Shown: positions 13,715-19,907 of the stretch, piece by piece | Position numbering within the stretch: position 1 is the first letter of the stretch | Layout: every line of letters starts with the position of its first letter | Origin: a virus | Direction: 5' to 3' (one strand) | DNA: 22,254 bases | IMG/VR virus record: IMGVR_UViG_3300010354_000749 | Location: 1 to 22,254 of that record | Made by a program: the position numbers and the translations under genes | The notes under the pieces: generated by a model | Seen by the model: the letters and a program-made list of their open reading frames with translations, nothing else | Database searches by the model: none | What the model was told of the DNA's origin: nothing

Positions 13715-14934
13715 TCCATGTACGGTTCAGATTGCTCTAAGGTCTTGAGATCGCTCAGAAGATTGGCGGAACCTAAATCCTGCGTGTCTGCCAATTTCAC
13801 CACGCCCGCAATGCGTATCGCCGGTATCGCAACCTTCGGGGGAGGCAGAGGGCAACGGGATGTGCCTTTCGCCGTCCTTGGGTTGCTGGCGGTAGGCGCA
13901 GCGATGTCGGGAATGGCCCTGTACCCCACCGTGGGGGATGTGTCTAGTACCCCGTGGAGGAAGTTTTCCGCCTGTGAAAAAGCCCCACTTAGCATCGAGT
14001 CTGACACCTGGGCATAGCGGATCGTCGTCTCGATCCTTTTGTGTCCAAGCCACTGTTGTACTAGGCGAAGGTTCACGTTTGCTTGGACTAATCTTGTCGC
14101 GCAGGTGTGACGGGTGACGTGGAAGGTAAACCACGGGTCCCCCTCCAGACCCATCGCCGCTCGGGCCTTCTCCCACTGATACCTCAAGACATGCTCGGTC
14201 GGCATTCCGACATCCAGAAGCCACATCAGGTCCTCATAGGTCCGTGGGCCAATAGGGACAGAGCGTGGCACCTTGGTCTTGGTCTTCCACAGCCTTACCC
14301 ACCCCGGCTCCACCTGCGTCCGCTCAAGGCTCAGAAGCTCTCCACGCCGCATCCCCGTGGCGATGGCTACGCGGGTCAGCACCGAGACCTCATCGGACAA
14401 CAGCGAGAGGAGCTTCGGTTCCTCGTCTTCGGTGATCCACCGGATGCGTCCTTGGTCCTCGTCCTGCCACGGGAACACCGGAAGCTCGGTGAGCCAGCGC
14501 CGGTCCCTGCCCCACGTCAGGAGCTTGTGGAGCGCACTGAGGTACTTGTTAATGGTCGAGGTCTCCAAGCCCTCGTCAGCAAGCGTAGCGACCACCCTGT
14601 CCAGACGGTCGGTCGTGATGCCGTCCAGAAGCGTCTCAGGACCACACAGGGCGACCATGCGATCCAGACGGGTCTCGGTCAGCTCCCGGCTACGCTTGCC
14701 CTTCCACAAGGCTCCCTCGGCCCGCGCAACGAGGTCCTTGAGACGCTTGGGGACACCTCGGGTATCCTCACGGGTCTTGGCAGTCTCGGGGAAGGCTTGC
14801 AGCCACGCGGACTCTGCCTTGCGGGCTTCCTCAATGGTGTCGAAGCGGCCCCGCGCCCGCTTGCCGTTGACCTGCACCTCCACGCGCCAGCGGCCCGTGG
14901 GCTTGCCGTACTTCTTGTCAGCGTAGATCGCCAT
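13705..14934 (-). CDS. int: Tyrosine site-specific integrase
   Basis: A 409-residue tyrosine recombinase that would integrate the phage into the host chromosome. Catalytic residues are complete: Arg196 (TGMRRGEL), Lys219 (WKTKTK), His272-x-x-Arg275 (FHVTRHT), His298 (WLGHKRIETT) and nucleophile Tyr307 (IRYAQVSD). The N-terminus has an arm-binding-like strand region (RWRVEVQVNGKRARGRF) and a SAM-like core-binding domain (about 65-150). The enzyme proper ends near 330. The last 30 or so codons (AGVVKLADTQDLGSANLL onward) are a translation through the tRNA-Leu-derived attP core, so the natural C-terminus would change on integration. ATG 14934 overlaps the regulator gene by 17 bases, implying one operon. 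Confidence 0.95.
   Translation of the reverse strand: MAIYADKKYGKPTGRWRVEVQVNGKRARGRFDTIEEARKAESAWLQAFPETAKTREDTRGVPKRLKDLVARAEGALWKGKRSRELTETRLDRMVALCGPETLLDGITTDRLDRVVATLADEGLETSTINKYLSALHKLLTWGRDRRWLTELPVFPWQDEDQGRIRWITEDEEPKLLSLLSDEVSVLTRVAIATGMRRGELLSLERTQVEPGWVRLWKTKTKVPRSVPIGPRTYEDLMWLLDVGMPTEHVLRYQWEKARAAMGLEGDPWFTFHVTRHTCATRLVQANVNLRLVQQWLGHKRIETTIRYAQVSDSMLSGAFSQAENFLHGVLDTSPTVGYRAIPDIAAPTASNPRTAKGTSRCPLPPPKVAIPAIRIAGVVKLADTQDLGSANLLSDLKTLEQSEPYMEGG
13768..13809 (-). other. attP: attP core: 5' half of a tRNA-Leu(UAG) gene
   Basis: Forty-two bases on the minus strand read as the 5' half of a bacterial tRNA-Leu: acceptor strand GCGGGCG, D-arm with GAAATTGGCAGACACG, and the anticodon loop TTTAGGT (anticodon UAG) with the first three bases of the returning stem (TCC). 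After that the sequence no longer pairs with the 5' stem, and no variable arm, T-loop (TTCGA) or acceptor 3' strand follows, so this is not a complete tRNA gene. A partial tRNA next to an integrase is the classic mark of attP. The cyanopodovirus P-SSP7 has a similar integrase plus tRNA-Leu match. The exact core ends need the host sequence. Confidence 0.85.
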
Positions 14935-15280
14935 GGTGGTTCATCTTCTGTGCAATGTTGTTGATGAGGAAACGACCGCGCTCGGAGAGTGTGTATTGGT
15001 TCTTCCGCAGTTCCATCGGGTCTTGACGACATTCGATCAACTTGTACCCCGGCTCCATTCGACGGTTTCGGGGTCCCAAGTCAATCAAATGGCGGCTCAT
15101 TGTGGGCGTTTTGGTCTTTGAAACCTCCACGAGTTCTTTGAGGCTCGTGCCTTCGTGCATGGCGACCGACAAAAAGGCCAGTATTTGCTGGACCGGCATC
15201 GTCGGGCTGATCTTCTTGAACTCTTCCAATACTGTGTAAAGTCTGTGAAGATCACTGTGATTTGAGTTAGGTTGCGACAC
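14918..15280 (-). CDS. Winged-helix transcriptional regulator (MarR-like)
   Basis: A 120-residue DNA-binding protein. The domain runs from a helix (LYTVLEEFKKIS) through MPVQQILAFLSVAMHEGTSLKELVEVSKTK, where the recognition region TPTMSRHLIDL has the MarR-type pattern, to a wing and YTLSERGRFLINNIAQ. I chose GTG 15280 because GGAG lies six bases upstream and a promoter ends near 15307. The ATG at 15307 would add nine residues but sits on the promoter and has no ribosome-binding site. It is the first gene of the lysogeny operon, overlapping integrase by 17 bases. It may repress its own promoter or control integrase and lysogeny; this is inference from position. Confidence 0.82.
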   Translation of the reverse strand: MSQPNSNHSDLHRLYTVLEEFKKISPTMPVQQILAFLSVAMHEGTSLKELVEVSKTKTPTMSRHLIDLGPRNRRMEPGYKLIECRQDPMELRKNQYTLSERGRFLINNIAQKMNHHGDLR

Positions 15281-15306
15281 TTGAAACTCCGTTTCTAGAC
15301 AAAGCA

Positions 15307-15335
15307 TTGGTACAGAAACATTCTACAGGTGTCAA
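15307..15335 (-). promoter_or_regulatory. Putative sigma-70 promoter for the regulator-integrase operon
   Basis: On the minus strand a perfect -35 TTGACA (15335-15330) is followed by 17 bases and TACCAA (15312-15307), a weak -10. Transcription would start near 15300 and give a leader of about 20 bases carrying GGAG before the GTG start at 15280. It lies directly after a strong terminator, as expected for an independent host-type promoter. The poor -10 suggests a weak or regulated promoter. Confidence 0.5.
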
Positions 15336-15339
15336 CTGT
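15325..15339. promoter_or_regulatory. Putative operator palindrome overlapping the -35 box
   Basis: The 15-base sequence ACAGGTGTCAACTGT reads ACAG-x-TG-n-CA-x-CTGT, a near-perfect inverted repeat with a single mismatched pair. It completely covers the -35 hexamer of the promoter just upstream of the regulator gene. A dimeric winged-helix protein bound there would block RNA polymerase, so the site is a good candidate for autorepression by the regulator encoded at 15280-14918. Confidence 0.5.
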
Positions 15340-15341
15340 CC

Positions 15342-15370
15342 AAAAACACCGATCCCCGTTGGGGGACCGG
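15342..15370 (-). terminator. Rho-independent terminator after the lysis genes
   Basis: On the minus strand CCGGTCCCC, a four-base loop and GGGGATCGG form a nine-pair stem (one G-T pair), followed by TGTTTTT. It lies just downstream of the outer-spanin stop and just upstream of the promoter of the lysogeny operon, separating late lysis transcription from the regulator-integrase module. Confidence 0.85.
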
Positions 15371-15377
15371 CGTTGCG

Positions 15378-15578
15378 TTACTTGCATAGCGCCTTGTAGG
15401 CGGCATTGTGGGACTTGACCTCCTTGATGGTCTGGTCAGTGTCTTCCTTAGACCACGAGATTGGCCTCATGGTCATGCAGGTTGACTTAATCCCGTTTCC
15501 AGCCATCGTTGTCGCGCAACCTGTCAGCAGGAGCACGCTCAACAGCAGCACGGGCGCGGCTAGTTGCTTCGATAGCAT
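15378..15578 (-). CDS. Outer-membrane spanin (Rz1-like lipoprotein)
   Basis: A 66-residue predicted lipoprotein: MLSKQLAAPVLLLSVLLLTGC carries a basic start, a hydrophobic core and a lipobox with Cys21, giving a mature chain of 46 residues. The mature part has the pattern seen in many small phage lysis proteins, with a cysteine, RPISWSKEDTD, a helix with KEVKSHNAAY and a terminal cysteine (ALCK). It would sit on the inner face of the outer membrane and pair with the inner spanin to fuse the membranes at lysis. Its first part overlaps the inner-spanin gene in another frame, the usual Rz/Rz1 arrangement. ATG 15578 was chosen because it starts the signal peptide. Confidence 0.78.
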   Translation of the reverse strand: MLSKQLAAPVLLLSVLLLTGCATTMAGNGIKSTCMTMRPISWSKEDTDQTIKEVKSHNAAYKALCK

Positions 15579-15729
15579 CTTGGGTTTCCTTGTAGGATCG
15601 AATGGTGTTTCGTGAGTTGGCGTCCGACCGCCCTTTGGCGTAGATTGCCCCGATAGCCACAAAGACGACCCCAAGCAGGGCCGCGAACTTGTAGATGGGC
15701 GATAGTGCCGCGTTGAGGAGCCAGGTCAT
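15487..15729 (-). CDS. Inner-membrane spanin (Rz-like)
   Basis: An 80-residue protein with one N-terminal transmembrane segment (IYKFAALLGVVFVAIGAIYA, about 12-31) and a charged periplasmic helix (KGRSDANSRNTIRSYKETQD, then AIEATSRARAAVERAPADRL). It ends in a polar tail (RDNDGWKRD). This is the architecture of Rz-type i-spanins, although shorter than T7 gp18.5. ATG 15729 overlaps the endolysin stop by ATGA; the frame is open upstream to 15819 but that part lies inside the endolysin gene and looks spurious. The outer-spanin gene overlaps its last 92 bases in another frame. Calling it a spanin relies on this nested pairing plus topology. Confidence 0.75.
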   Translation of the reverse strand: MTWLLNAALSPIYKFAALLGVVFVAIGAIYAKGRSDANSRNTIRSYKETQDAIEATSRARAAVERAPADRLRDNDGWKRD

Positions 15730-16439
15730 ACGCCCTCCTGACGGCTCTTCCAGACGCGCTCCTTGATTATCCAGAAGGCCGCAAGGATACCTGCGAGGCT
15801 CACGGCCACGAGTATCCACTTGACGTCGATACCAAAGAGCTGAACGGTATCCGATACGTTTGCAGTAATCTCACGGACAACCCCTGTACCCGCCGCAACC
15901 GCCGCACCTGTGGCAGCGATGTTGGTAGTTGAAGCAACCGGGGGCTTTCCCTGTGATGGCGTGATGTCTGTTGAGAAGTGCGGAACCTCGTTCGGTTCGT
16001 CTTTCATAAACAGATCAGCTTCGGCACTTCTGCGGTCCACAAGACCCTTGAGTACCTTACCCCCGCCCTTGTTCCAAAGAGCCAAACGAGCCGGAACGAG
16101 ATCAAAACGCTTCTCGTTGACTGCCTTAAGAACGGAAGACTTCAGTAGGTTTCCTGGGCCTACGTTGTAGGTAAAGCTGACAAGGGCTGAATACTGCTCA
16201 TCGTTGAGGTCTACCTTGACGGCCTTCCTAACGGCGTCCTCGTACTTCTTGAGGTCAGCTTTTAGGATGCGTTCACCTTCATCGCGGCTGAACTTTCTGT
16301 TTGGCTCGTACTTGGGGGAACCAGCAGCCTCGGTGTGACCGTAGCAGCACGTCCAAACACCAGCAGGGCATTTGTACCAATGGTCCCTGAAGCCCTCAAA
16401 CCTCTTGATGAGGTCGAGACCTTCCTGCGTAAGTTTCAT
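15726..16439 (-). CDS. Endolysin: GH24 lysozyme with a C-terminal membrane segment
   Basis: A 237-residue muramidase that cleaves peptidoglycan at lysis. The catalytic triad follows the GH24 rule E-8-D/C-5-T: Glu15 (RFEGF), Cys24 (YKCPAG) and Thr30 (GVWTCCYGHT). The lysozyme body ends near 145 (LVDRRSAEADLF), after LVSFTYNVGPGN (87-98). A Pro/Ser/Thr-rich linker and an Ala/Gly stretch (about 150-190) lead to a hydrophobic segment (WILVAVSLAGILAAFWII, about 208-225) and a basic end. There is no N-terminal signal or SAR sequence. The C-terminal segment could anchor the enzyme to the membrane or act in pore formation. ATG 16439 has AAGGAAAG about nine bases upstream. Confidence 0.93.
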   Translation of the reverse strand: MKLTQEGLDLIKRFEGFRDHWYKCPAGVWTCCYGHTEAAGSPKYEPNRKFSRDEGERILKADLKKYEDAVRKAVKVDLNDEQYSALVSFTYNVGPGNLLKSSVLKAVNEKRFDLVPARLALWNKGGGKVLKGLVDRRSAEADLFMKDEPNEVPHFSTDITPSQGKPPVASTTNIAATGAAVAAGTGVVREITANVSDTVQLFGIDVKWILVAVSLAGILAAFWIIKERVWKSRQEGV

Positions 16440-16443
16440 GTGG

Positions 16444-16557
16444 TTATCTTTCCTTGGGTCCCAGCTTCTTCTTGTGGTTCAGCGGAGGAGCCTTTGAACG
16501 GCGCTTTGTTACCTTGCGGTACGGCTTCTGGGTCGCTGTAAGTTTGCTCTTGCTCAT
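16444..16557 (-). CDS. Small basic peptide in the lysis cassette (37 aa)
   Basis: A 37-residue, very basic peptide (MSKSKLTATQKPYRKVTKRR and a second half ending LNHKKKLGPKER). It starts at an ATG overlapping the holin-like stop (ATGA), with GGGGA about eight bases upstream, and ends four bases before the endolysin start. The tight fit and good ribosome-binding site support it. The sequence is low in hydrophobic residues, so it is not a holin. A nucleic-acid-binding or regulatory role is possible but nothing shows it. Confidence 0.55.
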   Translation of the reverse strand: MSKSKLTATQKPYRKVTKRRSKAPPLNHKKKLGPKER

Positions 16558-16769
16558 CGGATATTCCCCAGGAACGGGAGAAACTTCACAAGAAGCCCGC
16601 CGACAACGCTGGAGAACCCAGCGACCGCCAAGAGAGTGCGCCAAGAGCCTTTTGCTTCACTGAGTGTCGATGAGATTGTTCTGAGTTCCGTCCTGACCTC
16701 TGAAAGTGACTCCTCAAGGTGTCGGAGACGGGCGGTCATCTCGCCAATTTCGCGCTCGTAATCGGACAT
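16554..16769 (-). CDS. Holin-like protein, coiled coil plus C-terminal transmembrane segment
   Basis: A 71-residue protein with an N-terminal coiled coil (YEREIGEMTARLRHLEESLS and on through EVRTELRTISSTLSEA) and a single C-terminal hydrophobic segment (TLLAVAGFSSVVGGLLVKFL). This topology is that of XhlA-like and related alphaproteobacterial phage holin-type proteins. It probably sits in the inner membrane and helps release or activate the endolysin encoded just downstream. The start is ATG 16769 or the TTG one codon earlier, both preceded by GGAG. The start overlaps the tail-fibre stop. The holin label is from topology and position, not from a recognised catalytic or family motif. Confidence 0.65.
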   Translation of the reverse strand: MSDYEREIGEMTARLRHLEESLSEVRTELRTISSTLSEAKGSWRTLLAVAGFSSVVGGLLVKFLPFLGNIR

Positions 16770-17914
16770 CAAAAGTCACTCCAAGTAGCACCTGCCAATG
16801 GGAGAAGCGCAGCCCACCCGTTTTGTCCGCTACCGTTATCCTTAAGATAAAATTTGGGGTGAGAACCACTGTCCGTCCTGATGAACAGAGAACCTACAGG
16901 AGCCGATACAGAACCTTCTGGAGTACCTGATCCAGTGGTTACGGTTGGCCCAGCAGTGAAGGTGATGTCAGGAAGCGTGAGCGTCCCTGTCATCGTATCG
17001 CCCGTGTCACTGACCTTCCCATCCAGAGAGGTCTGAAGGTTCGTCACGTCACTGATGGCGTGGGTATGAGAAGACGCAGCCTTGCCGTCCAGAGTCGTCT
17101 GGAGGTTCGTTACATCGCTGATGGCGTGGGTATGAGAAGACGCAGCCTTGCCGTCCAGAGTCGTCTGGAGGTTCGTTACATCGCTGATGGCGTGAGTGTG
17201 ACTTGAGGCCGCGAACGAGGACGCAGAGTAGCCTGAGTCCTTGATGACCTTACCAGTGGTCCCATCGAAGGCCGCAAGTCGGCTATCGACGGCGCTGGCT
17301 GGGCCGGTCACATCCCCAGAACCAGAAGGTACATCAATCGTCAGTGTACCCGCTGAATCATTGTAGGTAAGCGTAACGCCAGTACCTTGAACAAGAAGGG
17401 AAGACACACGGTCATCCACAGCCTCAGAGAAGTCTGTGACTTCGCTGGCCGTGTGGGTGTGCGAGGATGGCGTAAAGGTGCTTGGGATGCCCGTGAGGTC
17501 ACTGTAAGCACCCGTGGTGGCGACCGTTGCTAGGTCTCCCGGCTGGACTGCGGATGCAGCCAGAGTTCCTTGAGCCGCCGTAGCGAAGTCCGTGGTGTCT
17601 GAAGCAGCCGCAGTACCGGCATCAGTTATGTCAGCAAGTACGTGCGTGTGTACCAGAGCAGCCTTGCCATCCAAAGCCGTCTGGAGACCAGTGGTGTCGG
17701 CAATAACGTGGGTATGTGACGTATTGGCCTTACCAGCGAGTGATGTGTCAACCTGAGACTTAGTATAATAACGCGCATCACCCCTGGTATCGTTGTGATA
17801 CTGAGTATGGTCGTCGTCTGCCAGCCCACTCAACAGGCCGTGGTCATCCACAGTAAATTGTGACGGATCGCTAGGCGGCGTACCCGTCTTGTTGAAGAAG
17901 CTGGAGTCAGCCAT
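16769..17914 (-). CDS. Tail fibre-like protein with HTH-motif repeats
   Basis: A 381-residue structural protein. The N-terminus has DDHGLLSGLADDDHTQYH, a pattern often found in phage fibre and collar proteins. Five or so [SH]-H-T-H motifs (residues 66-69, 88-91, 151-154, and in each of the repeats) match the metal-binding HxH sites of trimeric tail needles and fibres. Residues 237-300 are three 22-residue repeats (SSHTHAISDVTNLQT plus T/S-LDGK). The C-terminal region has GSLFIRTD and a YLKDNGSGQNGW module seen at podophage fibre ends. It overlaps the adaptor stop by one base. Receptor binding is likely, but no receptor-binding tip domain is recognisable. Confidence 0.8.
   Translation of the reverse strand: MADSSFFNKTGTPPSDPSQFTVDDHGLLSGLADDDHTQYHNDTRGDARYYTKSQVDTSLAGKANTSHTHVIADTTGLQTALDGKAALVHTHVLADITDAGTAAASDTTDFATAAQGTLAASAVQPGDLATVATTGAYSDLTGIPSTFTPSSHTHTASEVTDFSEAVDDRVSSLLVQGTGVTLTYNDSAGTLTIDVPSGSGDVTGPASAVDSRLAAFDGTTGKVIKDSGYSASSFAASSHTHAISDVTNLQTTLDGKAASSHTHAISDVTNLQTTLDGKAASSHTHAISDVTNLQTSLDGKVSDTGDTMTGTLTLPDITFTAGPTVTTGSGTPEGSVSAPVGSLFIRTDSGSHPKFYLKDNGSGQNGWAALLPLAGATWSDF
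17015..17206 (-). repeat. Three tandem 66-base repeats within the tail-fibre gene
   Basis: The region encoding the 22-residue HTH repeats is a DNA-level tandem repeat with a 66-base period. The units at about 17059-17124 and 17125-17190 are essentially identical, including silent positions, while the unit towards 17015 has diverged at several bases. The identity points to recent duplication and to possible length variation by slippage or recombination. Confidence 0.9.
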
Positions 17915-18516
17915 TAGTACCCCCCGAGGTCGTATGCGGGCTGAACGGAGCCACCACCCTCTGCGCTGTATGCTTGTTCCTGAAGCTCTTGAGCTGACAT
18001 CATGTAACGCTGCTCAAAGAGGTCCTTGCGCTCGTCAAGAAAGTAATCGGCAGCAAATGTGAGACCACCGTACACAATCAGGTCAGGCGCGATGACACTT
18101 AGTGTCGTCTCTGTGCTGTCATCAGTGAACTCTGTGAACTCACCGTAGTAATACAGGGTCAATACCTTGCCCTGCGTTGGTGTAGGCTTAAATTTGAATG
18201 TGGAGCCTACCCTAGTCCAATATTCCGGTGTGCCAGAAGCATCCTGATCTAACTCAAGCCAGCGTTGGACAGGCAAAAAGTTAACCTTCGTCCCATCACA
18301 ATCAAACGTGATGACCTCAATAAGATCGTTGGGAACCGTAATGCCGTTGAAAGATGTTCCAACAGTTGTAGAAGTTGACTGTTCGTTTGCGGGGGTGCGA
18401 AGGACACGCTGGGAACGTGCGAGACCCTGAGAGATGAAGGTGTCGGCCAGCGCATTGGTGCAGTCAGAACGATTCAGGATGTTCTTGAACTGCGTCCTGA
18501 GTTCACCATAGTTCAT
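17914..18516 (-). CDS. Head-tail adaptor protein, SU10-type
   Basis: A 200-residue protein that probably binds below the portal and starts the tail. The N-terminus MNYGELRTQFKNILNRSDCT, followed by ADTFISQGLARSQRVLRTPANE, is the helical start of the phage SU10-type adaptor family. A beta-rich middle follows (EVITFDCDGTKVNFLPVQRW; TFKFKPTPTQGKVLTLYYYG) and a C-terminal helical stretch (ADYFLDERKDLFEQRYMMSAQ). It does not look like T7 gp11. Genes on either side are a small unknown and the tail fibre. ATG 18516 lies just after the preceding stop. Confidence 0.78.
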   Translation of the reverse strand: MNYGELRTQFKNILNRSDCTNALADTFISQGLARSQRVLRTPANEQSTSTTVGTSFNGITVPNDLIEVITFDCDGTKVNFLPVQRWLELDQDASGTPEYWTRVGSTFKFKPTPTQGKVLTLYYYGEFTEFTDDSTETTLSVIAPDLIVYGGLTFAADYFLDERKDLFEQRYMMSAQELQEQAYSAEGGGSVQPAYDLGGY

Positions 18517-18521
18517 GAGGC

Positions 18522-18827
18522 TTAAACCTTCTTTTCAGTAGCGATGAATGCCGTCAGGTCCTCGTCGCGGAGTTTCTTCATGATGGCTTTGAGGTCTTCA
18601 CGGTAAATGTCGAAGCCCTCCCGAAGCCACTTCTCGACGACCACAACGGGGATCGAAGCAACTTTGTGAAACTCGTTTGCACGGGCCTTGGAGGAGAGGC
18701 GGTCTTCTTTGAGACCGTCAAGGAAGTCGGAGGTAATCTCTTGGTCCTTGCGGATTGTAAGTCCCGCAAGCTCATGTTCGGCGTCCGTGATCTGCCACGA
18801 GACGTCCGTTAGGAAGTCCTTGGTCAT
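18522..18827 (-). CDS. Hypothetical protein between capsid and adaptor (101 aa)
   Basis: A 101-residue, mainly helical, charged protein (SWQITDAEHELAGLTIRKDQ near the start; VEKWLREGFDIYREDLKAIM and KKLRDEDLTAFIATEKKV near the end). I do not recognise the family. Its place between major capsid and adaptor suggests a virion or head-completion role. The start codon ATG 18827 has only a weak upstream purine stretch. The 127-base gap before it holds a small hairpin. Confidence 0.7.
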   Translation of the reverse strand: MTKDFLTDVSWQITDAEHELAGLTIRKDQEITSDFLDGLKEDRLSSKARANEFHKVASIPVVVVEKWLREGFDIYREDLKAIMKKLRDEDLTAFIATEKKV

Positions 18828-18954
18828 CGAAATGTCCGGTATGTTGGGGAAAGAGGCAGGAAGGGGGCGCGAGGTCAGCCCAAGGAGAGCACAAAGCTGC
18901 CCCGCGACTCTTGACCCGACTTATGATGTCGGCCCTTCCGCCAATTCAGATGAA
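18828..18954 (-). other. Gap after the capsid gene with a small hairpin
   Basis: The gap contains CCGAC/GTCGG arms (18916-18932, seven-base loop) that can form a five-pair hairpin, without a following U-tract, and an AATTCA/TGAATT palindrome at 18943-18956 next to the capsid stop. It may be a partial terminator, an RNA-processing site or a phage promoter region. No standard promoter was recognised. Confidence 0.35.
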
Positions 18955-19866
18955 TTAGGTAAGGTTCTTGATCTTACCCGAACCCTTCTGGTTCATGTGC
19001 TTCAGCGAATACTCGCCAACAAGCAGGTGCTTCTCGTTATCCCCGTCCTTCGCCAGCATGGTGCGGCTCCACGGACGCAGCACAGCCTTGCGCCACATAT
19101 CCGGGTCCAGCATGAGGGCGTGGTCGGACTTCAGGAAGCGGTTGATGACAACCTTCAGCTCACCGAACGGCGAGACATAGAGGTCCACAGCGTTCACGAG
19201 GGTCTTGGAGCCATCGTTGATCGTGCGATAACGGCCCGAGGCACCCGTGAAGGCAGCAACGAGCTTGGCATCAGCAGGCTTCACCATCAGGATCGACGGG
19301 TCGCCACCCTCGTTGTAGAGGGTCTGGTGCAGCGTCAGCACGTTGGCTTCGGTCAGCGGACCAGCCTGGTCGCCGGTCGTACCCGTGGACGAGTCGGTCG
19401 TCACGGTCGTCGTGGCGCTGATCTGATAGATAGCCGAAGCCATCTTGCGGGCAGTCGTGGAGTTACCCGTCACCGCAGCCTGGTCGAGACCGACCATAGC
19501 GTGCTCAAGGTCACGGTTAAGCTCTTCGCCAGCCTTCGAAAGCTGATAGGCGGTTTCCTTGGCGCGGCCATAGGTCTTGATGACGTCAGCGGTCGCAGAG
19601 ACCTTGATCGTCTTCTCAAGAATCTGAGCCACGTTTGAGCGGAGCGTGGTAGCAGACAGCGTGGCGTCAGAGGCGGTGAAGCCTTCAACCTGCGCGTTAA
19701 CCTGAACGCTGCGAAGCGAATCTTCCTGCCAATCGAACGCACGAGCAGAAATCTTCTCGGACTTCAGGCTGGACGAGAACGGGGTCTTGGTGGGCGAGAT
19801 GTTGCTGATGATGTCGCTGACATCTTCGGCCTTACCTACCTGGTCGTAAGTGGTATACGTAGCCAT
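18955..19866 (-). CDS. Major capsid protein, SU10 family (HK97 fold expected)
   Basis: A 303-residue protein that matches the SU10 major-head-protein family (DUF5309-type) at its N-terminus: TYTTYDQVGKAEDVSDIISN, then SPTKTPFSSSLK and FDWQEDSLRSV. A long helix (YQLSKAGEELNRDLEHAMVG), the LTEANVLTLHQTLYNEGGD segment with ILMVKPADAK, and a C-terminal WRKAVLRPWSRTMLAKDGD follow, all typical of this family. It forms the icosahedral shell. The scaffold-like gene lies immediately upstream, as usual. ATG 19866 has AAGAAGAAG about nine bases upstream. T7 gp10 is not closely similar by eye. Confidence 0.9.
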   Translation of the reverse strand: MATYTTYDQVGKAEDVSDIISNISPTKTPFSSSLKSEKISARAFDWQEDSLRSVQVNAQVEGFTASDATLSATTLRSNVAQILEKTIKVSATADVIKTYGRAKETAYQLSKAGEELNRDLEHAMVGLDQAAVTGNSTTARKMASAIYQISATTTVTTDSSTGTTGDQAGPLTEANVLTLHQTLYNEGGDPSILMVKPADAKLVAAFTGASGRYRTINDGSKTLVNAVDLYVSPFGELKVVINRFLKSDHALMLDPDMWRKAVLRPWSRTMLAKDGDNEKHLLVGEYSLKHMNQKGSGKIKNLT

Positions 19867-19907
19867 TTGTTATGGTCTTCTTCTTAGTTGGTTGATGTTG
19901 GGGCTTG

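Noticed and set aside
13740-13810. A complete tRNA-Leu gene
   Set aside because: Only the 5' half is present. The anticodon stem fails to close after three bases, and no variable arm, T-loop or 3' acceptor strand follows.
13727-14224. A 165-residue minus-strand frame within the integrase gene
   Set aside because: It is a shadow of the integrase catalytic domain in another frame, with no start context.
15487-15578. Frameshift or sequencing error where the two spanin frames overlap
   Set aside because: Nested Rz/Rz1 genes in different frames are normal, and both proteins have the expected membrane or lipoprotein signals.
16554-16644. A longer form of the small basic lysis-cassette peptide starting at 16644
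   Set aside because: The extension lies inside the holin-like gene, whereas the ATG at 16557 has a good ribosome-binding site and an ATGA overlap.
17015-17206. CRISPR-like array
   Set aside because: The regular repeats are in frame, encode a fibre repeat with a 66-base period, and have no spacers.
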